A DNA stretch of 64,000 bases from Vibrio hepatarius (GCF_011806575.1 NZ_JAATOO010000012.1:1-64000); one strand, 5' to 3'; shown: positions 28,436-38,680, numbered from the stretch's first letter. Notes: a model not told the origin generated them from the letters alone. Numbers and translations: made by a program.

Positions 28436-30778
28436 TCACTTCTTCGCCAGCCATTGTTTGAGCACCTGAATATCATGTTGGTACTCGTTTTTGATTTCTT
28501 CCACCCAATCGTCGATGTTCTCCCACCAGGCAGGAAGCTCTGGAGATTGCGCTTTTTGCGCCACCTTCTGAATGCGCTTAAGACCAATTGAACCCGCTGC
28601 GCCTTTGATTTTATGCGCTTCTGAAACAATGCCGTCTTGATGCTTCGCGGTCATATTGGAGTCAAGCACTTCGATGTAATCGGGCATCATATCTTCAAAC
28701 ATGGTGATGCTATCTAACACAGGTTGTGAACCGACAATATCAACATAAGAATCAAGCATATCGAGATCCAACAGACGGGTAATTTGATCGCTATCGTCAG
28801 CGTGTTCTGGCTCAGGCGTCACCACCGCTTCAATCGCGGCTTGCTCACGTTGAGTAAACTTCGCGATCACATCCTGCACGTCTTTGACTGAGAGCGGTTT
28901 GCTGATCGCATCGTCCATCCCTTTCTCAAGGTATTCCGATTTGTTCTTCAGTACATTCGCCGTTAACGCCACCAGCGGAGGAAGGTCTTTGTAGGTTTTA
29001 CGGAAGTACTCAGCGACATCGAACCCGGTCATGTCAGGCAACTGAATATCGAGGAACACCAGATCGTAGATCTCTGGATCAAACATCTCCAACGCTTCTT
29101 CACCCGTCATGGCGACACTCACTTCGTGGCCCATACTCTCTAGCAGCGAACGAGCTACCGTGATGTTGAGCTCAATATCTTCGACCATAAAGATATTGAG
29201 TTCCTGTTGCTGCACAGGTACGACTGCTTGCAACTCCTCTTCTTCAGCTAATGGGACGTGAATGGAAACCGTGAAGGTGCTACCAAAACCTTCTTCGCTG
29301 GTTACGCTGATGTCGCCATCCATCATGTTGATTAACTGCTTAGAAACCGCCAAGCCGATGCCGGTGCCCACCGCGTGCAGGTTGTCTTTGCCCGACTTAA
29401 CCTGGTAGTACATCGCGAAAATCTTATCCAGTTCCGACTCTGGGATGCCGATACCGCTGTCTTCCACTTCCATCGTGATGTCAGCATAGCCGTCTTGAAC
29501 CTCAGCGCTGACCGTCATCACCACACCGCCTTCTTTGGTAAACTTCATCGCGTTGCTGACGAGGTTCCACAGCACTTGGCGTAAACGAGTGGCGTCAACT
29601 TCAATCGCTGAAGGCAGCTCACTCAAACGTTCCAAATCAAAACGCAGCCCTTTTTGCGACGCCATAAGCGCAGAGATACTCTCCATTTCAGCGACAAACT
29701 GTTCAAAGTTAAGCGTCGATGGATATAGCTCTAACTTGCGGCGGTCAAACTTGTCCATATCAATGATGTCATTAAAGATATTGCCAAGCGTGATCGCACT
29801 GACGTTGATGGTCTGCATGTGATGGCGCTGCTCTTCATTTAATTGCGTATCGAGTAGCATGCGACTTAGACCAACAATCCCGTTGAGCGGCGTACGCAGC
29901 TCGTGACTGATGGTCGTGATAAATGTGGTTTTATCGCGGCTGGCTTTCTCTAGTGACTCTTCATGGCGTTTACGCTCGGTGATGTCTCGGCCAAAACCGA
30001 CCAAGCCAAGATGGCGACCGTCTTTGCTGTAAAACGGCACTTTACGCAGTTCAAAGTAGTTGCGATGCCCGTCTGGGTACTCGAGCCATTGTTCATAAGT
30101 AATCGCCTGGTTATCGGCAAACACTTTCTGGTCGGTATCGACGATCTGCTGCGCCACTTCTTTGCTGTAGACATCCCACGGAGTTAAACCAACCAATTGG
30201 TTCTCTTTCTTACCGGTCAGCTCTTCCATTGCGCGGTTACAGCCTGAGAACACGCCGTCCGCGTTGCGGTAATAAATCAAGTCAGGTGAGGCATCGATAA
30301 ACGAGCGCAATAGCGCCGTTCGCTCTGCCAGTTCCACCTGAGTACGTTCGCGTTGATACACCTCATTTTCTAGGTCTTTCATCGCTTCTTCGCGCGCTTC
30401 CTCGGCTTTAATCCGTTCTTCAATTTCTTGATTTAGCTTAGCAATATTCTGCTGCAGCTTTTGGTTGAGTTCTTGGTCACGCGATCGCATATCTTTGAGT
30501 TTCGAAACCAGTTTAGAGAGACGTTGGCGAGATTCTTCCAACTGATCGACAACCACAGACAAGAAGTACACCGCCCAAGGGGTGATAAGCAGACCAAAGA
30601 ACACCGAACGAACGATGTCGATGTCATCGACGTGGCCAGTCAACACCAAAGTCACACCGACTTGCACCACTACCGCCAATGCAACCAGTGCCAATGCGAG
30701 CAAGATGGAAAAACGTAAAATGCCAAGCTTAACGAGAAGGTCTACGTAATATTGGGCGAGATTTTTTATTGGCTTCAT
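28436..30778 (-). CDS. arcB: ArcB, anaerobic redox hybrid sensor kinase
   Basis: ArcB senses the quinone pool and phosphorylates ArcA through a His-Asp-His relay. The 780-aa protein has two membrane spans (about 22-46 and 58-77), a coiled linker, a PAS domain (about 150-270), the kinase domain with His292 (SHELRTPLNG), a receiver with Asp577 (FLDIQLPD), and an HPt domain with His722 (AHKIKGAAGS). The E. coli redox cysteine Cys180 is kept (FSGCNRAM), but the position of Cys241 holds Tyr, and Cys180 is the only cysteine in the protein. Confidence 0.97.
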   Translation of the reverse strand: MKPIKNLAQYYVDLLVKLGILRFSILLALALVALAVVVQVGVTLVLTGHVDDIDIVRSVFFGLLITPWAVYFLSVVVDQLEESRQRLSKLVSKLKDMRSRDQELNQKLQQNIAKLNQEIEERIKAEEAREEAMKDLENEVYQRERTQVELAERTALLRSFIDASPDLIYYRNADGVFSGCNRAMEELTGKKENQLVGLTPWDVYSKEVAQQIVDTDQKVFADNQAITYEQWLEYPDGHRNYFELRKVPFYSKDGRHLGLVGFGRDITERKRHEESLEKASRDKTTFITTISHELRTPLNGIVGLSRMLLDTQLNEEQRHHMQTINVSAITLGNIFNDIIDMDKFDRRKLELYPSTLNFEQFVAEMESISALMASQKGLRFDLERLSELPSAIEVDATRLRQVLWNLVSNAMKFTKEGGVVMTVSAEVQDGYADITMEVEDSGIGIPESELDKIFAMYYQVKSGKDNLHAVGTGIGLAVSKQLINMMDGDISVTSEEGFGSTFTVSIHVPLAEEEELQAVVPVQQQELNIFMVEDIELNITVARSLLESMGHEVSVAMTGEEALEMFDPEIYDLVFLDIQLPDMTGFDVAEYFRKTYKDLPPLVALTANVLKNKSEYLEKGMDDAISKPLSVKDVQDVIAKFTQREQAAIEAVVTPEPEHADDSDQITRLLDLDMLDSYVDIVGSQPVLDSITMFEDMMPDYIEVLDSNMTAKHQDGIVSEAHKIKGAAGSIGLKRIQKVAQKAQSPELPAWWENIDDWVEEIKNEYQHDIQVLKQWLAKK

Positions 30779-31076
30779 TCAGCGCTCCGTGCAGGTAAAT
30801 CAGGCAAAACGTCATATGAACAGGTTCGGCTCTTTAGGCAATGAGAATTCATATAATGCGGCCTAAAGGTTGTTGTCGCTATTCTAAATATGAAGCGACA
30901 AAGTTCACGTATCGTTTTAAGCGGTTAGCTCGATTTTACCTTTTTTACCCCACAACGGCTAAAAGAATACTGTGCCGTCAAAGGGCTAAATGCCTGATGT
31001 GTGACGCAAGAAGGGTTGCTAATAGGAAGCGGTGACTTTGGCTGCTTCCTATTACTCTTGAAATGCGGAAATGAGG
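30779..31076. other. Intergenic region between arcB and yhcC
   Basis: About 300 bases with no gene I can support. A perfect 11-bp inverted repeat (TAATAGGAAGC at 31020-31030, complement at 31044-31054, 13-base loop) lies just after the yhcC stop and may end its transcript, although no T-tract follows on either strand. A plus-strand CATATAATG (around 30851-30858) resembles a -10 and points away from arcB. arcB must also have its promoter here. Confidence 0.5.
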
Positions 31077-32024
31077 TTATGAGTTTGTCTTGAGTTGCGG
31101 CTTAACGTAAGTATAAGGTTGGCCAATCAGCGAGCCTTGCGCGCCGTCTTGATTTAACGCACGGCCAATTTCGGTCATCGCCAGCCAACGGTTCTCACAC
31201 CAAAGTGGCGCAAGCAGAGTCGGTCTTCTCGCCGCTGAGGAAACACGGTGAAATATCACATGCGGCGGAGTCATGCGGATCAGCTCACTGGCAATGGCGA
31301 CATATTGGTCTAGCTCAGGAGCTTGAAGTTTGCCCGCTTTCCACGCTTTTGCCATCGTACTGCCTTCAACAATATGCAAACCATGCAGTTTAATCCCGTC
31401 GGTCCCCACTTCCAGCACCCGACGCATTGTCTCAATATTATCTTCACGCTGCTCTCTCGGTAAGCCAACAATGAGATGAGTACACACTTTAATGCCCAAA
31501 GCCCGAGCCCGTTGGGTAATTTCAGCATAGCACTCAAAATCGTGGCCACGGTTAATGCGTTTCAGAGTTTGATTGTTGGCGGTTTGCAAGCCAAGTTCGA
31601 GCCAAATCTCGTAACCTTGATTAACGTACTCAGACAATAGTTCCAGCACCGCGTCGGGGACACAATCCGGACGAGTTCCGACACATAGCCCGACAATATC
31701 AGCCACTTGCAACGCTTGCTCATACATACTTTTCAATACCTGAACTTCCGCATAAGTACTGGTATATGCCTGAAAGTAAGCTAAGTACTTTTTCGCTCGG
31801 CTCACTTCGCCTGCACGATCTTTGAGTTGTGATTCAATACTTTTGATTTGTGCCTGTTCATCAGCAAACGACGCTACGTTGCAAAAGGTGCAGCCCCCTC
31901 GGCCAATCGTGCCATCTCGGTTAGGGCAACTGAATCCACCGTGTAGGGTTAGTTTGTGTACCTTTTCGCCATAACGTCGTTGTAGATCCTGTCCGATGGT
32001 ATTAACCAACTCATGTAACTGCAT
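31077..32024 (-). CDS. yhcC: YhcC-type radical SAM protein
   Basis: A radical SAM protein of the TIGR01212/YhcC family; its substrate is not known. The 315-aa product begins MQLHELVNTIGQDLQRRYGE and has the cysteine cluster FSCPNRDGTIGRGGCTFCN near residues 31-50 that should bind the 4Fe-4S cluster, then ELGLQTAN and HLIVGLPREQREDN characteristic of Elp3-like radical SAM domains. The gene is next to arcB and gltB, as in E. coli, and has a Fur-like site about 20 bases upstream. Confidence 0.93.
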   Translation of the reverse strand: MQLHELVNTIGQDLQRRYGEKVHKLTLHGGFSCPNRDGTIGRGGCTFCNVASFADEQAQIKSIESQLKDRAGEVSRAKKYLAYFQAYTSTYAEVQVLKSMYEQALQVADIVGLCVGTRPDCVPDAVLELLSEYVNQGYEIWLELGLQTANNQTLKRINRGHDFECYAEITQRARALGIKVCTHLIVGLPREQREDNIETMRRVLEVGTDGIKLHGLHIVEGSTMAKAWKAGKLQAPELDQYVAIASELIRMTPPHVIFHRVSSAARRPTLLAPLWCENRWLAMTEIGRALNQDGAQGSLIGQPYTYVKPQLKTNS

Positions 32025-32043
32025 ATATAACCCTAAATAATAC

Positions 32044-32062
32044 GAGAATGAATATCATTGCG
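32044..32062. promoter_or_regulatory. Fur-box-like sequence before yhcC
   Basis: GAGAATGAATATCATTGCG agrees with the 19-base Fur consensus at 13 positions and contains the inverted repeat AATGA-ATA-TCATT. It lies 20 bases before the yhcC start. This is a weak, pattern-only call. Confidence 0.3.
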
Positions 32063-32556
32063 ATTAGTGTAATTAAATTACAATTCTGAAAATATTCGAG
32101 GGTGGAATGTAGCGATTTCAAACAAGATAAGAGTTAAGCAAAGTCAATAAACATTCACAAAACTGGTGAATAAGACAAATGTTACGCAAAAGTTAAACAT
32201 ATTATCAAAATAATAACCCCAAAAAAGTGGGCGACAAGGCGATTTTTGATTGCATTAGAAGTGGACAAAATTGTAGGATACTTTCAGTTTTTAGTAATTT
32301 TTGTGTTTTTTATTACACAATAGATAACTGAAACTTCGGTGATATTCCCCTCCCACCTATATAAATCACTGGATAGTGATACTTAAAAAACGGATATCAC
32401 CAAGGATTGTTTATCTCGCAATATTTTTCCTGCGAGAAGCGGAATGGACTCAAAGCCTCCAACCTAGGAAGGCTTCGAATCATAAAAATAAAGGACAGGT
32501 CGTAAAGTCAGTTTCGACTCGCACTTTCACGCCTACTGAACTGGAAGGATGTATCT
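32063..32556 (+). promoter_or_regulatory. gltB1 upstream region with three hairpins
   Basis: The gap before gltB1 is over 500 bases and A/T-rich in its first part. Near the gene three inverted repeats follow one another: GTGATA/TATCAC (32376-32381 and 32395-32400), TCTCGCA/TGCGAGA (32414-32420 and 32431-32437), and AAGCCT/AGGCTT (32453-32458 and 32470-32475). This suggests a folded mRNA leader. I found no known riboswitch and no convincing promoter. Confidence 0.45.
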
Positions 32557-35500
32557 ATGGTAGATAGAGAGCAAAAAGCCCAAGGTCTTTATACTCCTGA
32601 GCTGGAGCACGACGCTTGTGGTATCGGTTTTGTTGCTCACCTAAAAAACCGTAAATCTCACGAAGTAGTAACCCAAGCACTCGACATGCTGGCGCGTATG
32701 GAACACCGCGGCGGTCAAGGCTGTGACCCATGTAGTGGTGACGGCGCAGGTATCTTGCTACAAAAACCTCACGAATTTCTTTTGGAAGAAGCGGTTAAAC
32801 TTGGTATTAAACTGCCTTCTTTCGAAAAATACGGTGTCGGCGTGGTGTTGTTCCCTAAAGACGAACACAAACGCGCACAATGCCGTGACATTCTAGAACG
32901 TAACGCACAACGTCTTGACCTAGAAGTACTGGGTTACCGTGTACTGCCAACAGACAACTCAATGATCGGTGCTGATCCGTTAAGCACTGAACCTCAGTTT
33001 GAACACGTGTTTGTCTCTGGTGGTCCAAGCACAACACCTGAAGAACTTGAGCGTAAGCTATACGTACTGCGTAACTACACGGTACGTGTTTGTCTAGAAA
33101 GCGTGTCTAACATTGGTGATGACTTTTACATCAACTCAATGTCATACAAGACGTTGGTGTACAAAGGCCAGTTAACGACAGAACAAGTACCACAATACTT
33201 CCTAGACTTACAAAACCCGACGATGGTGACAGCGCTCGCTCTTGTACACTCTCGTTTCTCTACCAATACATTCCCTAAATGGCGTTTGGCGCAGCCTTTC
33301 CGTTACATTGCCCACAACGGTGAGATCAACACCGTGCGCGGTAACTTGAACTGGATGAAAGCGCGTGAAGCGATCATTCAATCGGATCTGTTTACTCAAG
33401 CAGAGATCGATATGCTGTTGCCAATTTGTCAGGAAGGCAGCTCGGATTCATCGAACTTCGATATGGCTCTAGAACTATTAGTTCTTTCAGGCCGTTCACT
33501 GCCACATGCATTGATGATGATGATTCCTGAAGCATGGCAAGAAAACAAAAACATGGATCCAACACGTCGCGCGTTTTACCAATACCACGCGAACATTATG
33601 GAACCGTGGGATGGACCGGCTTCTGTTTGTTTCACCGATGGTGTTCAAGTTGGTGCAACGCTTGACCGTAACGGCCTGCGCCCTTCACGCTACACAGTGA
33701 CCAAAGACGATTTCCTAGTGATGGCGTCAGAGTCCGGTGTTGTTGAAATTGCACCAGAGAACGTTGAGTTCCGTGGTCGTCTACAACCAGGTCGTATCTT
33801 CGTTGCTGACCTAGAGCAAGGTCGTATCATCTCTGATGAAGAAGTGAAAGACAGCATCGCGACAGCGCAGCCATACGAAAAATGGGTTGAAGAAAACCTA
33901 CTCAGCCTAAACAAACTGCCTGCTGCTGACAGCGTGCACAGCCAGCCAAACCCTGAGCGTGTTCTTCACCGCCAGCAAGCGTTTGGTATCACTTCTGAAG
34001 AAGTAAACGAGCTTATCGTACCAATGGCCAACGAAGGTAAAGAGCCTTTATCCGCTATGGGTGCAGACTGGCCATTGGCGGTGCTTTCACACCAATCTCA
34101 GCATCTTTCAAACTACTTTAAGCAGTTATTTGCCCAGGTAACCAACCCGCCGATCGACCCGATTCGTGAGCGTATGGTCATGTCTCTGAACACTTACATC
34201 GGTAAGGATCAGAACCTGTTAGCAGAGTCTCCAATCCACTGTCGTAAAGTAGAACTGGAATCACCTGTTATCTCTAACTCTGAATTAGAGAAACTGCGTG
34301 CGATCGATAACGAACACTTACAAGCGAAAACGCTTGATATCGTATTCCAAGCGAGTGAAGACGAAGGCAAACTCGAGCGCGCTCTGAAACGTATTTGCCA
34401 ATACGCAGAAGACGCAGTAGTTGACGGCTACTCGATCATCGTATTGACCGACCGTGCCGTGAACTCAAACCACGCAGCGATTCCAGCAATGCTGGCGGTT
34501 GGCGCGGTTCACCACCATCTGATCCGTAAAGGTCTACGTGCAAAATGTGGCATCGTGGTTGAAACCGGTGACGCACGTGAAACACACCACTTCGCTACAT
34601 TAGTTGGCTACGGTGCAAACGCTGTTAACCCGTACATGGTTATCGAAACCATCATCGACCTGCAGCGTAAGAAAAAACTGGATGCAGACGCAGACCCGCG
34701 TGACCTATTCGACAACTACCGCAAAGCGATCAACGGCGGTCTGTTGAAGATCTTCTCGAAGATGGGCATCTCGACACTACAGTCTTATCACGGCGCGCAG
34801 ATCTTTGAAGCTCTGGGTATCAGCAAATCAGTGGTTGAAAAATACTTCACTGGTACCGTTTCACGTATCCAAGGTCTGACGCTAAACGATATCGCCAAAG
34901 AAGTACTAATCCGACACCGTGTGGGTTACCCAACACGTGAAATCCCAGTACAGATTCTCGATGTGGGCGGTGTTTATCAATGGAAACAACGTGGCGAACG
35001 TCACCTGTTCAACCCAGAAACGATTTCGCTGCTACAACAATCGACTCGCAACAAAGATTACGCTCAGTTTAAGCAATACGCTGATGCGGTAGATAAGCAA
35101 GGTGATAAAGCAGTCACACTACGTAGCCAGCTTGAATTTGTGAAAAATCCAGCGGGCAGCATTCCATTGTCTGAAGTCGAACCAATCGAGAGCATCGTTA
35201 AACGTTTTGCTACTGGTGCGATGTCGTTTGGTTCTATCTCATACGAAGCGCACTCTACCCTAGCTGTCGCGATGAACCGCTTAGGCGCAAAATCGAACTC
35301 GGGTGAAGGCGGCGAAGACCCAATGCGTTTCGAGCGTAAAGAAAATGGCGATTGGGAACGCTCAGCGATTAAACAGGTAGCGTCAGGTCGCTTCGGCGTT
35401 ACCTCGTACTACCTAACCAACGCTGACGAGCTACAAATTAAGATGGCTCAAGGTGCGAAACCAGGTGAAGGCGGTCAGCTACCGGGTGATAAAGTGGATG

Positions 35501-37098
35501 ACTGGATCGGTGCAACGCGTCACTCAACTCCGGGTGTCGGCCTTATTTCACCACCACCACACCACGATATCTACTCAATCGAGGATTTGGCTCAGCTAAT
35601 TTACGATTTGAAGAACGCTAACCGCGCGGGCCGAGTTAACGTAAAACTGGTATCGGAAGCGGGTGTAGGTACTATCGCATCGGGCGTAGCCAAGGCAAAA
35701 GCAGATGTAGTGCTTATCGCAGGCTTCGACGGCGGTACAGGTGCATCACCAATGTCTTCTATTCGCCACACTGGTCTTCCTTGGGAGCTGGGTCTGGCAG
35801 AAACACACCAAACGCTACTGAAGAATGGCCTACGTAACCGTATCGTGGTTCAGGCTGATGGTCAGATGAAGACACCACGTGACTTAGCGGTCGCAACACT
35901 ATTGGGTGCTGAAGAATGGGGCGTCGCAACCGCAGCCTTGGTGGTTGAAGGTTGTATCATGATGCGTAAGTGTCATAAAAACACCTGTCCAGTTGGTATC
36001 GCAACACAAAACAAAACTCTGCGTGAGCGCTTTGACGGCCGCGTAGAAGATGTCGTGACCTTCTTCCAATACATGGCTGAAGGCCTACGTGAAATCATGG
36101 CTGAACTGGGTTTCCGCACTATCGACGAAATGGTTGGTCAGGGTGAGAAACTGAAAATTCGCCAAGACATCAGCCACTGGAAGTACAAGAATCTTGACCT
36201 GACGCCAGTTCTACACGTCGAACAAGCTCGCGAGCTAGACGGTGTGTACAACCAGACTCAACAAAACCACAACCTAGAACAAGTACTAGACCGCCAGTTG
36301 ATTCAAGCGGCGATTCCAGCACTTGAGAAAGGTGAAGCAGTCAACGCAGCGTTCCCGATCATCAACACTGACCGCTCTGCAGGTACTATGCTATCGAACG
36401 AAATTTCGAAAGTGTACAAAGACCAAGGTCTACCTCAGCCAATGAACGTCAAGTTCACCGGTTCTGCTGGTCAATCGTTCGGTGCTTTCCTAGCGAAAGG
36501 CGTTAAGTTTGAAGTCGAAGGCGATGCGAACGATTACTGGGGTAAAGGTCTGTCAGGCGGTACCCTAGTGCTGTACCCAGATTCAAACTCTAGCATCATC
36601 GCAGAAGATAACATCGTGGTTGGTAACGTATGTTTCTACGGTGCGACTTCGGGTGAGTCTTACATTCGCGGAATGGCTGGTGAGCGTTTCTGTGTTCGTA
36701 ACTCTGGTGCCAAGGTTGTTGTTGAAGGCATCGGTGACCACGGTTGTGAATACATGACTGGCGGTGTGGCGGTGATCCTTGGCTCAACTGGTCGTAACTT
36801 TGCCGCGGGTATGAGTGGCGGTGTCGCCTACGTTTGGGACAAGTCAGGTGATTTTGAATCCAAGCTCAACGCCGAGTTGGTTGACCTAGACCCAATCGAA
36901 CAGGAAGACAAAGAACTACTACTTGATATGCTGACTAAGCATGTCGAATTCACAGGAAGTGAAGTTGCTCAATCGTTCCTTGCTAACTTTGAAGAGAGCT
37001 TGCAAAGCTTGGTGAAAGTCATGCCACGTGACTACAAAGCCGTGCTTCAAAAACGCAAGGCGGAAGCAACGCAACAACAAGAAGCGGAGGCAGTGTAA
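32557..37098 (+). CDS. gltB1: Glutamate synthase large subunit, first copy (divergent type)
   Basis: The large subunit makes glutamate from glutamine and 2-oxoglutarate; ammonia is released in the N-terminal amidotransferase domain and channelled to the FMN/3Fe-4S synthase domain. The 1513-aa frame begins MVDREQKAQGLYTPELEHDAC; Cys21 should become the N-terminal nucleophile after propeptide removal. The iron-sulfur segment is MRKCHKNTCPVGI, and the C-terminal beta-helix GXXGXXXG-type repeats (GATSGESYIRGMAGERFCVRN) are complete. It differs strongly from gltB2 and resembles forms found in Gram-positive bacteria and yeast. AAGG lies before the ATG. Confidence 0.95.
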   Translation: MVDREQKAQGLYTPELEHDACGIGFVAHLKNRKSHEVVTQALDMLARMEHRGGQGCDPCSGDGAGILLQKPHEFLLEEAVKLGIKLPSFEKYGVGVVLFPKDEHKRAQCRDILERNAQRLDLEVLGYRVLPTDNSMIGADPLSTEPQFEHVFVSGGPSTTPEELERKLYVLRNYTVRVCLESVSNIGDDFYINSMSYKTLVYKGQLTTEQVPQYFLDLQNPTMVTALALVHSRFSTNTFPKWRLAQPFRYIAHNGEINTVRGNLNWMKAREAIIQSDLFTQAEIDMLLPICQEGSSDSSNFDMALELLVLSGRSLPHALMMMIPEAWQENKNMDPTRRAFYQYHANIMEPWDGPASVCFTDGVQVGATLDRNGLRPSRYTVTKDDFLVMASESGVVEIAPENVEFRGRLQPGRIFVADLEQGRIISDEEVKDSIATAQPYEKWVEENLLSLNKLPAADSVHSQPNPERVLHRQQAFGITSEEVNELIVPMANEGKEPLSAMGADWPLAVLSHQSQHLSNYFKQLFAQVTNPPIDPIRERMVMSLNTYIGKDQNLLAESPIHCRKVELESPVISNSELEKLRAIDNEHLQAKTLDIVFQASEDEGKLERALKRICQYAEDAVVDGYSIIVLTDRAVNSNHAAIPAMLAVGAVHHHLIRKGLRAKCGIVVETGDARETHHFATLVGYGANAVNPYMVIETIIDLQRKKKLDADADPRDLFDNYRKAINGGLLKIFSKMGISTLQSYHGAQIFEALGISKSVVEKYFTGTVSRIQGLTLNDIAKEVLIRHRVGYPTREIPVQILDVGGVYQWKQRGERHLFNPETISLLQQSTRNKDYAQFKQYADAVDKQGDKAVTLRSQLEFVKNPAGSIPLSEVEPIESIVKRFATGAMSFGSISYEAHSTLAVAMNRLGAKSNSGEGGEDPMRFERKENGDWERSAIKQVASGRFGVTSYYLTNADELQIKMAQGAKPGEGGQLPGDKVDDWIGATRHSTPGVGLISPPPHHDIYSIEDLAQLIYDLKNANRAGRVNVKLVSEAGVGTIASGVAKAKADVVLIAGFDGGTGASPMSSIRHTGLPWELGLAETHQTLLKNGLRNRIVVQADGQMKTPRDLAVATLLGAEEWGVATAALVVEGCIMMRKCHKNTCPVGIATQNKTLRERFDGRVEDVVTFFQYMAEGLREIMAELGFRTIDEMVGQGEKLKIRQDISHWKYKNLDLTPVLHVEQARELDGVYNQTQQNHNLEQVLDRQLIQAAIPALEKGEAVNAAFPIINTDRSAGTMLSNEISKVYKDQGLPQPMNVKFTGSAGQSFGAFLAKGVKFEVEGDANDYWGKGLSGGTLVLYPDSNSSIIAEDNIVVGNVCFYGATSGESYIRGMAGERFCVRNSGAKVVVEGIGDHGCEYMTGGVAVILGSTGRNFAAGMSGGVAYVWDKSGDFESKLNAELVDLDPIEQEDKELLLDMLTKHVEFTGSEVAQSFLANFEESLQSLVKVMPRDYKAVLQKRKAEATQQQEAEAV

Positions 37099-38567
37099 TG
37101 GGTAAGCCTACTGGATTTTTAGAGCACGGTCGTGAGTTACCACAAAAGATCGACCCTGCTGAACGTATTAAGAACAACAAAGAGTTCGTTCTTAACGAAG
37201 AGTTTGGTGACAAGATCAATACACAAGCTTCGCGTTGTATGGATTGTGGCGTGCCGTTTTGTCATAACGGCTGTCCAATCGGCAACATCATTCCAGAGTT
37301 TAATGACGCTGTGTACCGCGATAGCTGGGAAGAAGCGTGGAACATTCTGAGTACCACCAACAACTTCCCTGAGTTTACTGGTCGTGTGTGCCCTGCTCCG
37401 TGTGAAAGCGCGTGTGTATTGGGCATCAACCAAGACCCAATCACGATTTGTAATATCGAGAAAACCATCGTTGAGACCGCTTACCGTGAAGGTTACGCGA
37501 AGCCGAAAACGCCACGTACTCGCACAGGTAAAACCGTCGCAATTATCGGCAGTGGACCAGCGGGTCTGGCAGCGGCGGAGCAACTAAACAGCGCGGGTCA
37601 CCATGTGACCGTATTTGAGCGTGACGAAAAAGTCGGTGGTCTTTTGCGTTTTGGTATTCCTGATTTCAAATTGAGCATGGAAGTGATCGATCGCAAGGTT
37701 AACCTAATGGCGGAAGCTGGCGTTGAATTTAAAGTAAACCAGCACATTGGTGTTGACGTTAACGCGCAACAACTGCGTCAAGAGTTCGATGTCGTACTGC
37801 TGACAGGTGGTTCAACCGTACCGCGCGACCTACCAGTACCGGGTCGTGAACTGAACGGCGTTTACTTTGCGATGCAATTCCTTGCTCAGAACAACCGCCG
37901 TGCAAACAATATGGACCTGAAAGGTGAAGAAATTCACGCAGCGGGCAAACATGTTGTCGTTATCGGTGGTGGTGATACCGGTTCTGACTGTGTGGGTACG
38001 TCAAATCGTCACGGAGCGGCGAGTGTCACACAAGTAGAGATCATGCCGATCCCGCCTGAGAAACGTCCAGCCAACATGCCTTGGCCGCAATACCCGATGA
38101 TCCTTCGTACCTCAACGTCTCATGAAGAAGGGGTTGATCGTCATTGGAACATCTTAACCAAAGAGTTTATCGGTAACGATAAAGGCGAAGTAACTGGCCT
38201 ACGCATTGCGGATATCGTTTGGGAAGATGCAAAACCGGGCGAGCGTCCAAACTTCAAAGAAGTGGAAGGCAGTGAGCGCGTGATCCCATGTGACATGGCA
38301 TTCCTTGCTATGGGCTTCCTACACCCTGAACCAACCGGTGTACTGGCACAACTGGATGTTGCTTTGGATGAACGTGGCAACGTTGCCACTCAAGACTTCC
38401 AAACCAACCAAGCAGGCGTATTTGCAGCTGGTGATATGCGTACTGGCCAATCTTTGGTCGTACGTTGTATCAATGAAGGCCGTGAGTGTGCTCGCGCTGT
38501 CGATCAGTACTTAATGGGTAACACAAACCTAGAAGCTAAAGCAGACTCTTTAATGCTTTCGGCTTAA
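37098..38567 (+). CDS. gltD1: Glutamate synthase small subunit, first copy
   Basis: The small subunit takes electrons from NADPH and passes them by FAD and 4Fe-4S clusters to GltB. The 489-aa protein has N-terminal cysteine groups [17 protein letters not shown] and [14 protein letters not shown], an FAD fold ([13 protein letters not shown]) and an NAD(P) fold ([12 protein letters not shown]). It begins [15 protein letters not shown], the start found in Gram-positive and eukaryotic-type enzymes, matching the divergent type of gltB1. It overlaps the gltB1 stop by one base (TAATG). Confidence 0.95.
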   Translation: MGKPTGFLEHGRELPQKIDPAERIKNNKEFVLNEEFGDKINTQASRCMDCGVPFCHNGCPIGNIIPEFNDAVYRDSWEEAWNILSTTNNFPEFTGRVCPAPCESACVLGINQDPITICNIEKTIVETAYREGYAKPKTPRTRTGKTVAIIGSGPAGLAAAEQLNSAGHHVTVFERDEKVGGLLRFGIPDFKLSMEVIDRKVNLMAEAGVEFKVNQHIGVDVNAQQLRQEFDVVLLTGGSTVPRDLPVPGRELNGVYFAMQFLAQNNRRANNMDLKGEEIHAAGKHVVVIGGGDTGSDCVGTSNRHGAASVTQVEIMPIPPEKRPANMPWPQYPMILRTSTSHEEGVDRHWNILTKEFIGNDKGEVTGLRIADIVWEDAKPGERPNFKEVEGSERVIPCDMAFLAMGFLHPEPTGVLAQLDVALDERGNVATQDFQTNQAGVFAAGDMRTGQSLVVRCINEGRECARAVDQYLMGNTNLEAKADSLMLSA

Positions 38568-38575
38568 CACGATCT

Positions 38576-38680
38576 CAGCCAGAACCTGTAAACCTTGAAT
38601 GGTTCTGGCTGAATCAACATAAGCAATCATTCCTTCCAAACTTTTTTATTTGACCAGCACAATGTGCTGGTCTTTTTTAT
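38576..38680 (+). terminator. Hairpin and terminator after gltD1
   Basis: Two structures follow gltD1. The first is an 11-bp perfect inverted repeat CAGCCAGAACC/GGTTCTGGCTG (38576-38586 and 38601-38611) without a T-run. The second (38652-38680) is a true terminator, GACCAGCAC-AATG-TGCTGGTC followed by TTTTTT. Confidence 0.8.

Noticed and set aside
32376..32567. A 63-aa frame before gltB1 that begins with GTG and overlaps its start, a possible leader peptide.
   Set aside because: No ribosome site, no run of regulatory codons, and the stretch is better explained by three inverted repeats.
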